From the NCBI GenBank assembly GCA_903930805.1, contig CAIYZZ010000256.1, forward strand, positions 1 through 15,307: a stretch of 15,307 nucleotides of DNA, in the 5' to 3' direction. Under the pieces are notes generated by a model. The model had not been told where the DNA came from and did not search any database. It was given only the letters and a program-made list of their open reading frames with translations. The translations under genes were made by a program, and so were the position numbers. Below are positions 8,682-15,291 of this stretch, in pieces; position 1 is the first letter of the stretch; each line of letters opens with the position of its first letter. The DNA comes from an uncultured Rhodocyclaceae bacterium. Lineage in GTDB: Bacteria > Pseudomonadota > Gammaproteobacteria > Burkholderiales > Rhodocyclaceae.

Positions 8682-9092
8682 ATGAAACACCACCTAACAT
8701 CAAATGCCGCTGATGCCAGCGAGAACAAAAGTCCTTTCAAGGGAAAAACTGGCCTGACCAGGGTCTGGAACGCCCTCCGGTACTCAATAGACGGACTCTC
8801 GGCCGCTTACCGTCATGAGGATGCCTTTCGCCAAGAAATTTGGCTGGCGCTGATTCTGATTCCAACCGTTTTTTTCATGCCAGCCAACGCATTGGGCAAG
8901 GCAATGATGATCGGTAGCGTACTGCTGGTACTGACCGTGGAGTTGATCAACTCGGCCATCGAGGCAGTGGTAGACCGCATCTCGCTCGAACGCCACCACT
9001 TGGCCAAACGCGCCAAGGACATTGGCAGTGCAGCGGTGCTGATTGCGCTGATTAATGTTGCGGTGACCTGGTTGCTCGTATTGTTCGGCTGA
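8682..9092 (+). CDS. dgkA: Diacylglycerol kinase DgkA
   Basis: Small integral-membrane kinase that phosphorylates diacylglycerol to phosphatidic acid, recycling lipid left over from periplasmic glucan or LPS modification. It is 136 aa from ATG 8682, with three membrane helices. The family signature ELINSAIEAVVDRI includes E87 and E94, which match the essential E69 and E76 of the E. coli enzyme; RAKDIGSAAVL follows. The N-terminus is about 15-20 residues longer than in E. coli and polar. The start is 17 nt after the pit stop, without a clear ribosome binding site. An upstream in-frame start at 8640 would overlap pit and is less likely. Confidence 0.94.
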   Translation: MKHHLTSNAADASENKSPFKGKTGLTRVWNALRYSIDGLSAAYRHEDAFRQEIWLALILIPTVFFMPANALGKAMMIGSVLLVLTVELINSAIEAVVDRISLERHHLAKRAKDIGSAAVLIALINVAVTWLLVLFG

Positions 9093-9114
9093 TATGGCGT
9101 AATCGCCGCCCGCC

Positions 9115-9144
9115 AGTGCCGACTTTTTTCTGTCAAGCGGCACT
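9115..9144. repeat. 7-bp inverted repeat with T-rich loop after dgkA
   Basis: AGTGCCG (9115-9121) and CGGCACT (9138-9144) form a perfect stem around a 16-nt loop containing six Ts (9124-9129). It lies 22 bp after the dgkA stop. The T-run sits inside the loop rather than after the stem, so it is not a classical intrinsic terminator in either direction. It could still separate the phosphate operon from the next gene. Confidence 0.35.
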
Positions 9145-9189
9145 CCCTTGCTGTATTTCATTATAAGAAGCATTGTGGCCTACGGGTGC

Positions 9190-9195
9190 AGGAGA
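9190..9195 (+). promoter_or_regulatory. Ribosome binding site that supports a TTG start
   Basis: AGGAGA lies 8 nt before TTG 9204. No in-frame ATG exists nearby, and the only other candidate, GTG 9186, lies upstream of this site. The site therefore points to TTG as the real start. Confidence 0.6.
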
Positions 9196-9203
9196 GATCA
9201 GCC

Positions 9204-10148
9204 TTGGATGAAAACTGGAAAGACACGGTTTACCGCAAACGTGCCGAATTGGCGCTGCTGTTGCACGAACCATTTGCGCAATTGGCGCATCGGTGTCCTC
9301 AGGCATGGGGAGATCGACAGCGCATCAACGCTTTTCTGGCTGCCAGTATCGGAGAAATCCCGCACGCTGCCTTTCTCTATGCATTGGACAGCAAAGGAGT
9401 CCAAATTTCCGATAACGTCGGTACTGAACGCATCGCCCAAGGCTACTTCGGCCGCGATCGCTCGCTACGCCCATACATGCATGAACCGATGCCACCGTGG
9501 GGGTTTCTGCTTTCGGATGCCTATGTCAGCCTTTCCGGGCGACCTTCGCTCACGGCATTACATGTCGTCAGTGACGGGAATCAGGAACTCGGCTACCTGG
9601 GGGCCGACTTTGATCTGCGTGATCTACCGGCGGCCGGCCAACCTCTCGAGCAATCACGCAACTGGCGGCAAATCAAGGGAGACCCGTCGATCCGTGGCAC
9701 CGTCTTTTTGCAGCAACGCGTAGAAAGTCCGATGGATCGGCACATCACGCAAGCACTCGCCATCCTCGCCGAACTGATCGCGGAGCGCGGTATGTTCCAG
9801 GTGGTGATCCATTTCTCGAGCAGCCGCGCCACCGGCTGGTTCATCGACGACCCGTTCCGCTACCACCTCATCGAACATGAGGCACTGGCCGATCCAGACG
9901 TCTGCCTGCTCTATCCCCCGCAACCATGGCCAGATGATGCACAGGTGCGGCAGGAACAGGTGAAGCCGATACTCGATGCCATGCGCGAACTTCGCCTCTC
10001 CGACCAGAGCATCTATCTGCGCTCGGCCTCGATCAACATCTTCAACGGCATGGTCAGCCTCACCTTCTCATGCGATGGCTCACACTACATGAGCTGCGAT
10101 GAGTTCCTCGACCGCAAGGGCGATTTTTGGTCAGGCATGAACAACTGA
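9204..10148 (+). CDS. Soluble PDC/Cache-like sensor domain protein, function unknown
   Basis: Protein of 314 aa (TTG start). I see no signal peptide or membrane segment, so it is probably cytoplasmic. Residues about 35-145 resemble a PDC/Cache ligand-binding domain of the kind usually found outside the membrane in chemoreceptors and sensor kinases. They include AAFLYALDSKGVQISDN, GRDRSLRPYM, LSDAYVSL, PSLTALHVV and GYLGADFDLRDLP. The C-terminal half (about 175-314) has no motif I recognise: no kinase, GGDEF, HTH or methyl-accepting region. It is separate from dgkA (111-nt gap) and convergent with the tungstate transporter genes (28-nt gap). Its ligand and output are unknown. The PDC assignment is from pattern memory and is moderately sure. 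Confidence 0.75.
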   Translation: MDENWKDTVYRKRAELALLLHEPFAQLAHRCPQAWGDRQRINAFLAASIGEIPHAAFLYALDSKGVQISDNVGTERIAQGYFGRDRSLRPYMHEPMPPWGFLLSDAYVSLSGRPSLTALHVVSDGNQELGYLGADFDLRDLPAAGQPLEQSRNWRQIKGDPSIRGTVFLQQRVESPMDRHITQALAILAELIAERGMFQVVIHFSSSRATGWFIDDPFRYHLIEHEALADPDVCLLYPPQPWPDDAQVRQEQVKPILDAMRELRLSDQSIYLRSASINIFNGMVSLTFSCDGSHYMSCDEFLDRKGDFWSGMNN

Positions 10149-10176
10149 AAAGTCGGCCCTGGCGGGACGGCATAAC

Positions 10177-11010
10177 TCAGTGCGCAGCATTGGGAAAGAA
10201 CAGTTTTTCGCCACCGATCTCGTAAGTTGCAATGGCCTTTTGTCCGGCCGGTGACACGATCCAGTCGATGAACCTCTGACCATCGGCCTGCTTGACGTGC
10301 GGATGCCTGGCCGGATTAACCAGAATGACGCCGTATTGGTTGAAGAGGCGGTTGTCGCCTTCGACAACAATCCCCAGTTCACCACGATTCTTGAAAGCCA
10401 GCCAGGTAGCACGGTCGGCAAGAATATAAGCACTCATTGAAGATGCCGTGTTGAGTGCCGGCCCCATGCCGGAGCCGGTATCGCGGTACCAAGAGCCTTT
10501 CTTGACCTCAAGATCGACCCCGGCAGCTTTCCAGTAGCGCAGTTCGGCAGCATGAGTACCGCTGCGGTCACCGCGCGACACGAACGGTGCCTGGGCAGTT
10601 TCGATACGCCGCAAGCCTTCAAGAATATCCTTGCCCGCCGCCTTCGCCGGGTCGGCCTTCGGCCCCACCAGCACGAAATCGTTGTACATCACCTCCTGCC
10701 GCTTCACGCCAAAACCTTCGGCAACGAATTTCTCCTCTGCCGCCTTGTCGTGCACGAAAACCACGTCGGCATCACCGCGCCGGGCCAGGTCGAGCGCCTG
10801 ACCGGTACCGAGCGCAACCACGCGCACCTTGATGCCACTTTCCTTTTCGAAGACCGGCAACAAATGGCCGAAGAGACCGGACTGCTCGGTGGAAGTCGTC
10901 GAGGCAACGGTAATGAAACGCTCCTGGGCCTGAACGGCACTCGTGCACAGCAATGCGGTGCCACACAAAACAGACATGAAACGACGGTGAAGCGATGGGG
11001 TGGGACTCAT
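10177..11010 (-). CDS. tupA: Tungstate/molybdate ABC transporter substrate-binding protein (TupA type)
   Basis: Periplasmic binding protein that captures an oxyanion, most likely tungstate, for the TupBC importer. It is 277 aa, with a Sec signal peptide of about 28 residues (basic start, hydrophobic 11-22, cleavage after VQA). The motif STTSTEQSGLF (37-47) is the TupA-type oxyanion-binding segment, rich in Thr/Ser. MYNDFVLVGP (108-117) and FVSRGDRSGTH (143-153) are also typical of the family. ModA-type proteins look different. The ATG has AGGAGG 7 nt upstream and overlaps the ATPase stop by 4 nt (ATGA). It is last in the operon, whereas tupA is often first. Whether W or Mo is preferred cannot be settled from sequence. 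Confidence 0.85.
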   Translation of the reverse strand: MSPTPSLHRRFMSVLCGTALLCTSAVQAQERFITVASTTSTEQSGLFGHLLPVFEKESGIKVRVVALGTGQALDLARRGDADVVFVHDKAAEEKFVAEGFGVKRQEVMYNDFVLVGPKADPAKAAGKDILEGLRRIETAQAPFVSRGDRSGTHAAELRYWKAAGVDLEVKKGSWYRDTGSGMGPALNTASSMSAYILADRATWLAFKNRGELGIVVEGDNRLFNQYGVILVNPARHPHVKQADGQRFIDWIVSPAGQKAIATYEIGGEKLFFPNAAH

Positions 11011-11690
11011 GGTGTTTCCTCCTGAAGAAAGCCGCGTGCGGCAACGGTTTGTGGCTGTTGAAAGAATGTGGTGGCCGGTGTTTGTTCCAGCATCCGACCG
11101 CCATCGATGAAGATCACCTCCTCGGCGATGCGCCGCGCCTGGCCGAGGTTATGGGTGGTCATGACAATGCGCGTACCGCCGGCGGCGATTTCATGGATGA
11201 TGCGCTCGACTTCGCGGCTGCTGGCCGGATCGAGGCTGGCAGTGGGTTCGTCGAGGAACAGCACCTCGGGTTCCAGCGCCCAGGCCCGCGCCAACGCAAC
11301 GCGTTGCTGTTCGCCGCCGGAAAGTCGCCGTGCGGGGCGTAAAGCAAGCTCTGCCATCCCCACTCGCGCCAGAGCCGCTGCGGCACGCGCCCGACGCTTT
11401 TGAGCGCTCACGCCCGATAATTTGAGGCCGTATTCGACATTCGCCAGCGCCGTGGTGCGCAACATCACCGGCCGCTGGAACACCATGCCTTGCGACAAGA
11501 CTTGTGGCCAGATCAAGTGGCCATGGCTCGGTCGCAGCAAGCCGTGCATCAGGCGCAGCAAGCTGCTCTTGCCGGCACCGTTGGGGCCAAGAATTGCCGT
11601 CCTGCCAGCGCCGACTTTCAGGCTGATCGCGTCGATGATACGCACGCTGCCTTCAGTCAGGCCGAGCCGGTCCAGTTCGAGCCAGGCCAT
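11007..11690 (-). CDS. tupC: Tungstate/molybdate ABC transporter ATP-binding protein
   Basis: Cytoplasmic ATPase driving the TupABC-type importer. It is 227 aa from ATG 11690, which lies 2 nt after the permease stop and has GGGGA about 5 nt upstream. A much longer open frame running back to 12365 is out of frame with the permease gene and carries no ABC motif before this ATG. All ABC motifs are present: Walker A GPNGAGKS (35-42), Q-loop Q72, signature LSGGE (123-127), Walker B VLFLDE (143-148) and switch H180. No C-terminal TOBE regulatory domain is visible. Confidence 0.92.
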   Translation of the reverse strand: MAWLELDRLGLTEGSVRIIDAISLKVGAGRTAILGPNGAGKSSLLRLMHGLLRPSHGHLIWPQVLSQGMVFQRPVMLRTTALANVEYGLKLSGVSAQKRRARAAAALARVGMAELALRPARRLSGGEQQRVALARAWALEPEVLFLDEPTASLDPASSREVERIIHEIAAGGTRIVMTTHNLGQARRIAEEVIFIDGGRMLEQTPATTFFQQPQTVAARGFLQEETP

Positions 11691-11692
11691 CG

Positions 11693-12397
11693 TTATCCCC
11701 AGCGCCTTTCCGCCCACTGACGCAACAGGAATGCGGCGACATTCACGGCCAGCACCACGGTAATCAGGATGATGCCAAGCGCGAGGGCAAGCGGCAGATC
11801 GCCCTTGCTCGTCTCCAGCGCAATGGTGGTGGTCATGACGCGCGTGACGCCATCGATATTGCCACCGACGATCATCACCGCACCCACCTCGGCGATGGCT
11901 CGCCCGAAACCGGCCAGACTCACCGTAGTCAAGGAAAAGCGGCCATCCCACAGCAGTGTCATCCCCGACCGCAGGCGGCTCGCGCCCAGGCTGCGCAACT
12001 GCTCGCGATATTCGCGCCAGGAATCTTCGATTACCTGCCGCGACAACGCAGCGATAATCGGGGTAATCAGCAAGGTTTGTGCGATCACCATGGCAGCAGG
12101 GGAAAACAGCAAACCATAATTTCCCAAAGGGCCAGCACGTGAAAGCAGCAGATAAACCAGCAGGCCCATGACCACCGGCGGGAAACCCATCATGCCATTG
12201 AACAGCACGATCAATCCATGCCGTCCGGGAAAACGGCCAACCGCCAGCAGCGCACCGATCGGCATGCCGATCACGCAGGCAAGCACGGTCGCGCTGAGAC
12301 TGACGCGCAGGCTCAAAGCAACGATCGAGAGCACCCGACCGTCGCCCTGCCCGGCCAGTTCCCAAGCCAGAGAAAGAGTCGTCGGAATTTCTTGCAT
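11693..12397 (-). CDS. tupB: Tungstate/molybdate ABC transporter permease
   Basis: Inner-membrane channel subunit of the importer. It is 234 aa with about five or six membrane segments. The coupling loop RAIAEVGAVMIVGGNIDG (166-183), followed by VMTTTIALETSKGD, is the TupB-type ATPase-docking signature. It is the first gene of the operon; the ATG at 12397 lies 40 nt from the start codon of the divergent regulator. There is no evident ribosome binding site before the ATG, so the exact start is less sure. Confidence 0.9.
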   Translation of the reverse strand: MQEIPTTLSLAWELAGQGDGRVLSIVALSLRVSLSATVLACVIGMPIGALLAVGRFPGRHGLIVLFNGMMGFPPVVMGLLVYLLLSRAGPLGNYGLLFSPAAMVIAQTLLITPIIAALSRQVIEDSWREYREQLRSLGASRLRSGMTLLWDGRFSLTTVSLAGFGRAIAEVGAVMIVGGNIDGVTRVMTTTIALETSKGDLPLALALGIILITVVLAVNVAAFLLRQWAERRWG

Positions 12398-12444
12398 GAG
12401 TGATGTCAGGGTAAAGTAGTCGGAAGAAAGTACGAATATGTCAA
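12398..12444. promoter_or_regulatory. Shared control region of the tup operon and its divergent regulator
   Basis: Only 40 bp separate the two start codons. Two direct copies of AAAGTA (12413-12418 and 12427-12432) lie 14 bp apart start to start. A perfect TTGACA on the minus strand (12439-12444) overlaps the regulator's first codons, but no good -10 follows at 16-18 bp; TACTTT is 20 bp away. GGAAGAAAG (12422-12430) is a plausible ribosome binding site for the regulator. The layout would allow one protein to control both genes; the operator is inferred. Confidence 0.45.
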
Positions 12445-13547
12445 AACTTGCAACATCTCAAAAATCGAACTCCCCGGTTCAACTGCCCCAGTTGCGCTGG
12501 CATTGGGATTTCGGCAACGTCCTCACCGAAGGTGAGCCGCGCCGGCTTTTGAATCTGCTGATCGCCCTGCTCGATACCACGGCGCTGGGCAAGGCGGCTG
12601 CGTTGGTGGGCATGTCATACCGGGCCGCTTGGGGCCTGTTGCGGCGCTGCGAAACCGAACTGGGTTTGCCGCTGGTGCTCATGGAGCGCGGACGTGGTAC
12701 GCGCCTCACCGCCTTGGGAGAGTCTCTGATCAGCATCGATAGTGCAGCACGTGCTGCTCTGAGCGAAGCCCACGCCACTTGGGAAGCACGCATGCAGTTG
12801 CTTCTTGCCCCGGCGATGCGGCAGGGAGACGGCACCACAGCGCGACTGCGCTTCTATGCCAGCCACGACCTTGCCCTGGCAGACTGGATCGAGCATGGGC
12901 GCAAAGTGATGGTCGACGTCACCTGGCGCGGCAGTGAGGAAGCCCTCGCCGCACTGGGGCGCGGGGAATGCGACATCGCCGGTTTCCATGTGCCAGAGGG
13001 ATATTCTTCAGCGCAACTCGTCGGCTGGCTCGGGCGCTGGTTGAAGCGGCGGCTCCATGTCTGCCTGCCCCTGATGCGTCGCCAGCAGGGTCTCGTCGTG
13101 GCTAACAGGAACCCTTTGCGACTCAATTCGCTGGCCGATGTGGCCGAGCGCGGCGCACGGCTCGTCAATCGCCAGCGGGGATCCGCCACCCGCAACTTGA
13201 TTGATCAACTGTTTGCTGCCAACGGCATCGACCCGAAAGGCATCGACGGCTACGCGCATGAAGAATTCACCCACGAGGCGGTTGCTGCCACCATTGCGAG
13301 CGGGCAAGCCGATGCCGGATTTGCCATCGAGGCAGCAGCCGCACGCTATGACCTTGCCTTCATCCCGCTGGTCACCGAGCGTTATGGCCTGGCGATGGGG
13401 GCGGCAATGGCCAGCAGCGAGACCGGTCGCGCACTCCTCAAACGGATTGGCGGCAATACCTTCCGCCAGCGCTTGCTGGCGATGCCGGGCTACGATCCCC
13501 TCCCCGTTGTTGCTCCGGGCGAGTGGGAAAACTTCCTTGCCGGGTAG
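12438..13547 (+). CDS. ModE-type HTH regulator fused to a periplasmic-binding-protein-like domain
   Basis: Predicted one-component transcription regulator of 369 aa without signal peptide. Residues about 34-120 form a ModE/LysR-like winged helix (LLDTTALGKAAALVGMSYRAAW, LMERGRGTRLTALG). Residues about 137-355 match the cytoplasmic PBP-like domain (PF12727 type) that elsewhere occurs with ModE-like HTH or MoeA proteins. Visible segments are RFYASHDLAL, GRGECDIAGFHVP, LVNRQRGSATR, YAHEEFTHEAVA and ADAGF. It is divergent from the tup operon and two genes from moeA, so sensing tungstate, molybdate or the cofactor is likely. The ligand and the sign of regulation are unknown. It is not a classical ModE, which has C-terminal molybdate-binding TOBE domains. 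Confidence 0.85.
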   Translation: MSKLATSQKSNSPVQLPQLRWHWDFGNVLTEGEPRRLLNLLIALLDTTALGKAAALVGMSYRAAWGLLRRCETELGLPLVLMERGRGTRLTALGESLISIDSAARAALSEAHATWEARMQLLLAPAMRQGDGTTARLRFYASHDLALADWIEHGRKVMVDVTWRGSEEALAALGRGECDIAGFHVPEGYSSAQLVGWLGRWLKRRLHVCLPLMRRQQGLVVANRNPLRLNSLADVAERGARLVNRQRGSATRNLIDQLFAANGIDPKGIDGYAHEEFTHEAVAATIASGQADAGFAIEAAAARYDLAFIPLVTERYGLAMGAAMASSETGRALLKRIGGNTFRQRLLAMPGYDPLPVVAPGEWENFLAG

Positions 13548-13556
13548 CGGGCGCCT

Positions 13557-13832
13557 TCAGCCGCCCCCGCGCTGCATGGCTAAATCCATGCGTGCGAGCA
13601 TGGACTTCTGTTCCGATGTCGTGCCACGGACGAATTTGATTGTGACATGCAATCTAGACAGGGTGATGGCGGCGATAACCCGGGAGGTACCCGGCGTGAG
13701 CGAGATTTCCATAGCAACCCTGCCGTCATCGACACGCAGGACATCGCCCGTTGCCACGACAAGCCCGGGAAAAGCCAGCGCGAGGCCGCGTCTAAATTCC
13801 TCCGGGGTCGCCGAAACCTCTCTTTCCAGCAT
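13557..13832 (-). CDS. Hypothetical protein of 91 aa beside moeA
   Basis: I do not recognise a named family. The ATG at 13832 has GAGGAG 4 nt upstream; an earlier in-frame ATG at 13844 would place this ribosome binding site inside the gene. The protein is soluble and looks alpha/beta. It opens MLEREVSATPEEFRRGLALAFPG, has a Val/Ile-rich middle (VAMEISLTPG, LHVTIKFV), and ends in ARMDLAMQRGGG. Composition and codon use look like real coding sequence. It is convergent with the regulator (9-nt gap) and divergent from moeA (104-nt gap). A link to molybdenum cofactor is possible from position only. Confidence 0.7.
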   Translation of the reverse strand: MLEREVSATPEEFRRGLALAFPGLVVATGDVLRVDDGRVAMEISLTPGTSRVIAAITLSRLHVTIKFVRGTTSEQKSMLARMDLAMQRGGG

Positions 13833-13851
13833 ATCGCTCCTCATTGCCCAC

Positions 13852-13880
13852 AAAATATTGTGCGGCACGAACCCAGTCTA
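13852..13880 (-). promoter_or_regulatory. Candidate promoter of the 91-aa hypothetical gene
   Basis: On the minus strand, TAGACT (13875-13880, 4 of 6) and TATTTT (13852-13857, 4 of 6) are 17 bp apart. The predicted start near 13845 gives a very short leader holding the GAGGAG ribosome binding site. Confidence 0.4.
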
Positions 13881-13916
13881 GCGGGACTTCCCCGATAATT
13901 CCCGTTCTCGCACAAT
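13857..13916. repeat. 8-bp inverted repeat in the divergent moeA region
   Basis: ATTGTGCG (13857-13864) and CGCACAAT (13909-13916) are perfect inverted copies 44 bp apart, flanking most of the space between the 91-aa gene and moeA. The left copy touches the -10 of the minus-strand promoter. A -10-like GATAAT for moeA (13894-13899) lies between the copies, without a clear -35. It could be a paired operator; a chance match is not excluded. Confidence 0.35.
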
Positions 13917-13936
13917 CCACCGTCTTCCCCAACACC

Positions 13937-15148
13937 ATGAGCCTGATGTCCTTTGAAACCGCGAAGTCGATCCTCCTTTCCTCCGCGCAAGCGGTCGGGG
14001 AAACCGAGTCCATCGATCTTGCAGCAGCCTTTGGCCGTGCTTTGGCCGATGATCTGATTTCACCGCTGACCGTGCCGCCGTTTTCGAACGCGGCGATGGA
14101 TGGCTATGCGCTGCGCCAGGCAGATCTATCGACTGATGGAACATGCTTGCCGGTCAGCCAGCGCGTGGCCGCTGGCTGCGTGGCATTGCCCCTGCAACCC
14201 GGCACGGCGGCACGCATCTTCACGGGCGCACAGTTGCCTGAAGGCGCCGATACGGTTGTCATGCAGGAGTTTTGCTCTTCGCACGGGGACAAGGTAACGA
14301 TCAATATGGTACCGAAGGCAGGGGAATGGGTACGCCTGGCCGGCGCCGATATTCAGGCGGGACAGGTCATCCTGAAGGCCGGCGCGCGTTTATCTGCCGC
14401 TGCTCTAGGCCTGGCGGCGTCGGTCGGCATCGCCGCAGTCAGCGTCAGGCGTCGCCTGCGCGTCGCTATATTTTTCACCGGCTCTGAATTGACGATGCCA
14501 GGGCAAGACTTGCCTGCAGGGCACATTTACAACTCGAACCGCTACGTCCTGCATGGATTTCTTGCTGATCTGGGCGCCGAGATCATCGACCTAGGCATCA
14601 TTACCGATGATCTGGAGGCAACGCGCGCCGCCCTACGCACCGCCGCCGCTGCAGCAGATGTCATCGTCACCAGCGGGGGCATGTCGGAAGGCGACGAAGA
14701 CCATGTAACGACGGCCCTCAAGTTGGAGGGGCAGATCGATGTCTGGAAGATCGCCTCCAAGCCGGGAAAACCTTTGGCTTTCGGCACCGTCAATCACGGC
14801 GAGCGGCGCGCCGCCTTCATCGGCCTGCCCGGCAACCCGGTATCGGTCTGGTCCGGGCTGCTGACGCTGGTCGCTCCCTTCCTGCGCCGCTGCCAGGGAT
14901 TCACCGCAATCGAGCCGGATCGGCAGACACTGCGAGCCGACTTCAGCTACTCCGTGAAGGGCAACCGTATGGAGTTCGTCCGCGTCCGCCGCAACAATCA
15001 GGGGGGGCTGGAGGTCTATCCGAACCAGGATTCCTCAATAATCTCGTCGGCAGTCTGGGCGGATGGGGTGGCCGCGATCCCGGCAGGAGCCACCATCTCA
15101 CCCGGGAACATGGTCAGCTATCTCCCCGGCCCTGGCCAATTACCCTGA
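13937..15148 (+). CDS. moeA: Molybdopterin molybdenumtransferase MoeA
   Basis: Inserts molybdate (or tungstate) into adenylylated molybdopterin, the last general step of molybdenum cofactor synthesis; cytoplasmic. It is 403 aa from ATG 13937, matching the family length; the next ATG, at 13946, is equally possible, and no ribosome binding site is clear. Visible motifs are PPFSNAAMDGYAL (47-59, with the conserved Asp55), the sugar-phosphate-like GHIYNSN (195-201), TSGGMSEGDEDHV (245-257), KPGKPLAFG (275-283) and GLPGNPVSV (296-304). The first 31 codons of the longer open frame from 13844 overlap the promoter region and are not MoeA-like. Its place beside the tup genes ties metal uptake to cofactor assembly. 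Confidence 0.95.
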   Translation: MSLMSFETAKSILLSSAQAVGETESIDLAAAFGRALADDLISPLTVPPFSNAAMDGYALRQADLSTDGTCLPVSQRVAAGCVALPLQPGTAARIFTGAQLPEGADTVVMQEFCSSHGDKVTINMVPKAGEWVRLAGADIQAGQVILKAGARLSAAALGLAASVGIAAVSVRRRLRVAIFFTGSELTMPGQDLPAGHIYNSNRYVLHGFLADLGAEIIDLGIITDDLEATRAALRTAAAAADVIVTSGGMSEGDEDHVTTALKLEGQIDVWKIASKPGKPLAFGTVNHGERRAAFIGLPGNPVSVWSGLLTLVAPFLRRCQGFTAIEPDRQTLRADFSYSVKGNRMEFVRVRRNNQGGLEVYPNQDSSIISSAVWADGVAAIPAGATISPGNMVSYLPGPGQLP

Positions 15149-15177
15149 AGCTGTCGCGACACGGTCAAATATGCAGC

Positions 15178-15206
15178 TTGATGCAACTTCCTTCTTTTGC
15201 TAGGCT
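15178..15206 (+). promoter_or_regulatory. Possible promoter for the gene starting at 15292
   Basis: TTGATG (15178-15183) and TAGGCT (15201-15206) are 17 bp apart, and TGC before the -10 gives an extended -10. A start near 15213 would leave a leader of about 80 nt. The -10 match is weak (3 of 6). Confidence 0.3.
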
Positions 15207-15291
15207 GGTGGTAGTTCCTGGTCCAGGGAAATTGCCTTTCCGTTTCCTCGGGTGGATCGAACCAACAAAAACCGACACAGGAGGGTGAGAA

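Noticed and set aside
9138..9155. Sigma-54-like element CGGCACT-CCC-TTGCT before the PDC-like gene
   Set aside because: The GG and GC pairs are 9 bp apart instead of the required 10, and the first T of TGGCAC is missing.
11007..12365. 452-codon minus-strand frame suggesting a permease-ATPase fusion
   Set aside because: The part before 11690 is a different frame from the true permease and encodes no membrane or ABC motif; the permease stop at 11693 and ATPase ATG at 11690 explain the region.
13548..13580. GC-rich GGGCG/CGCCC stem between the regulator and the 91-aa gene as a terminator
   Set aside because: The stem is short and imperfect, lies largely in coding sequence, and no T-run follows in either direction.
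15152..15161. Perfect 10-bp palindrome TGTCGCGACA just after moeA
   Set aside because: About fifteen such palindromes are expected by chance in a window of this size, and it has no T-run or partner site.
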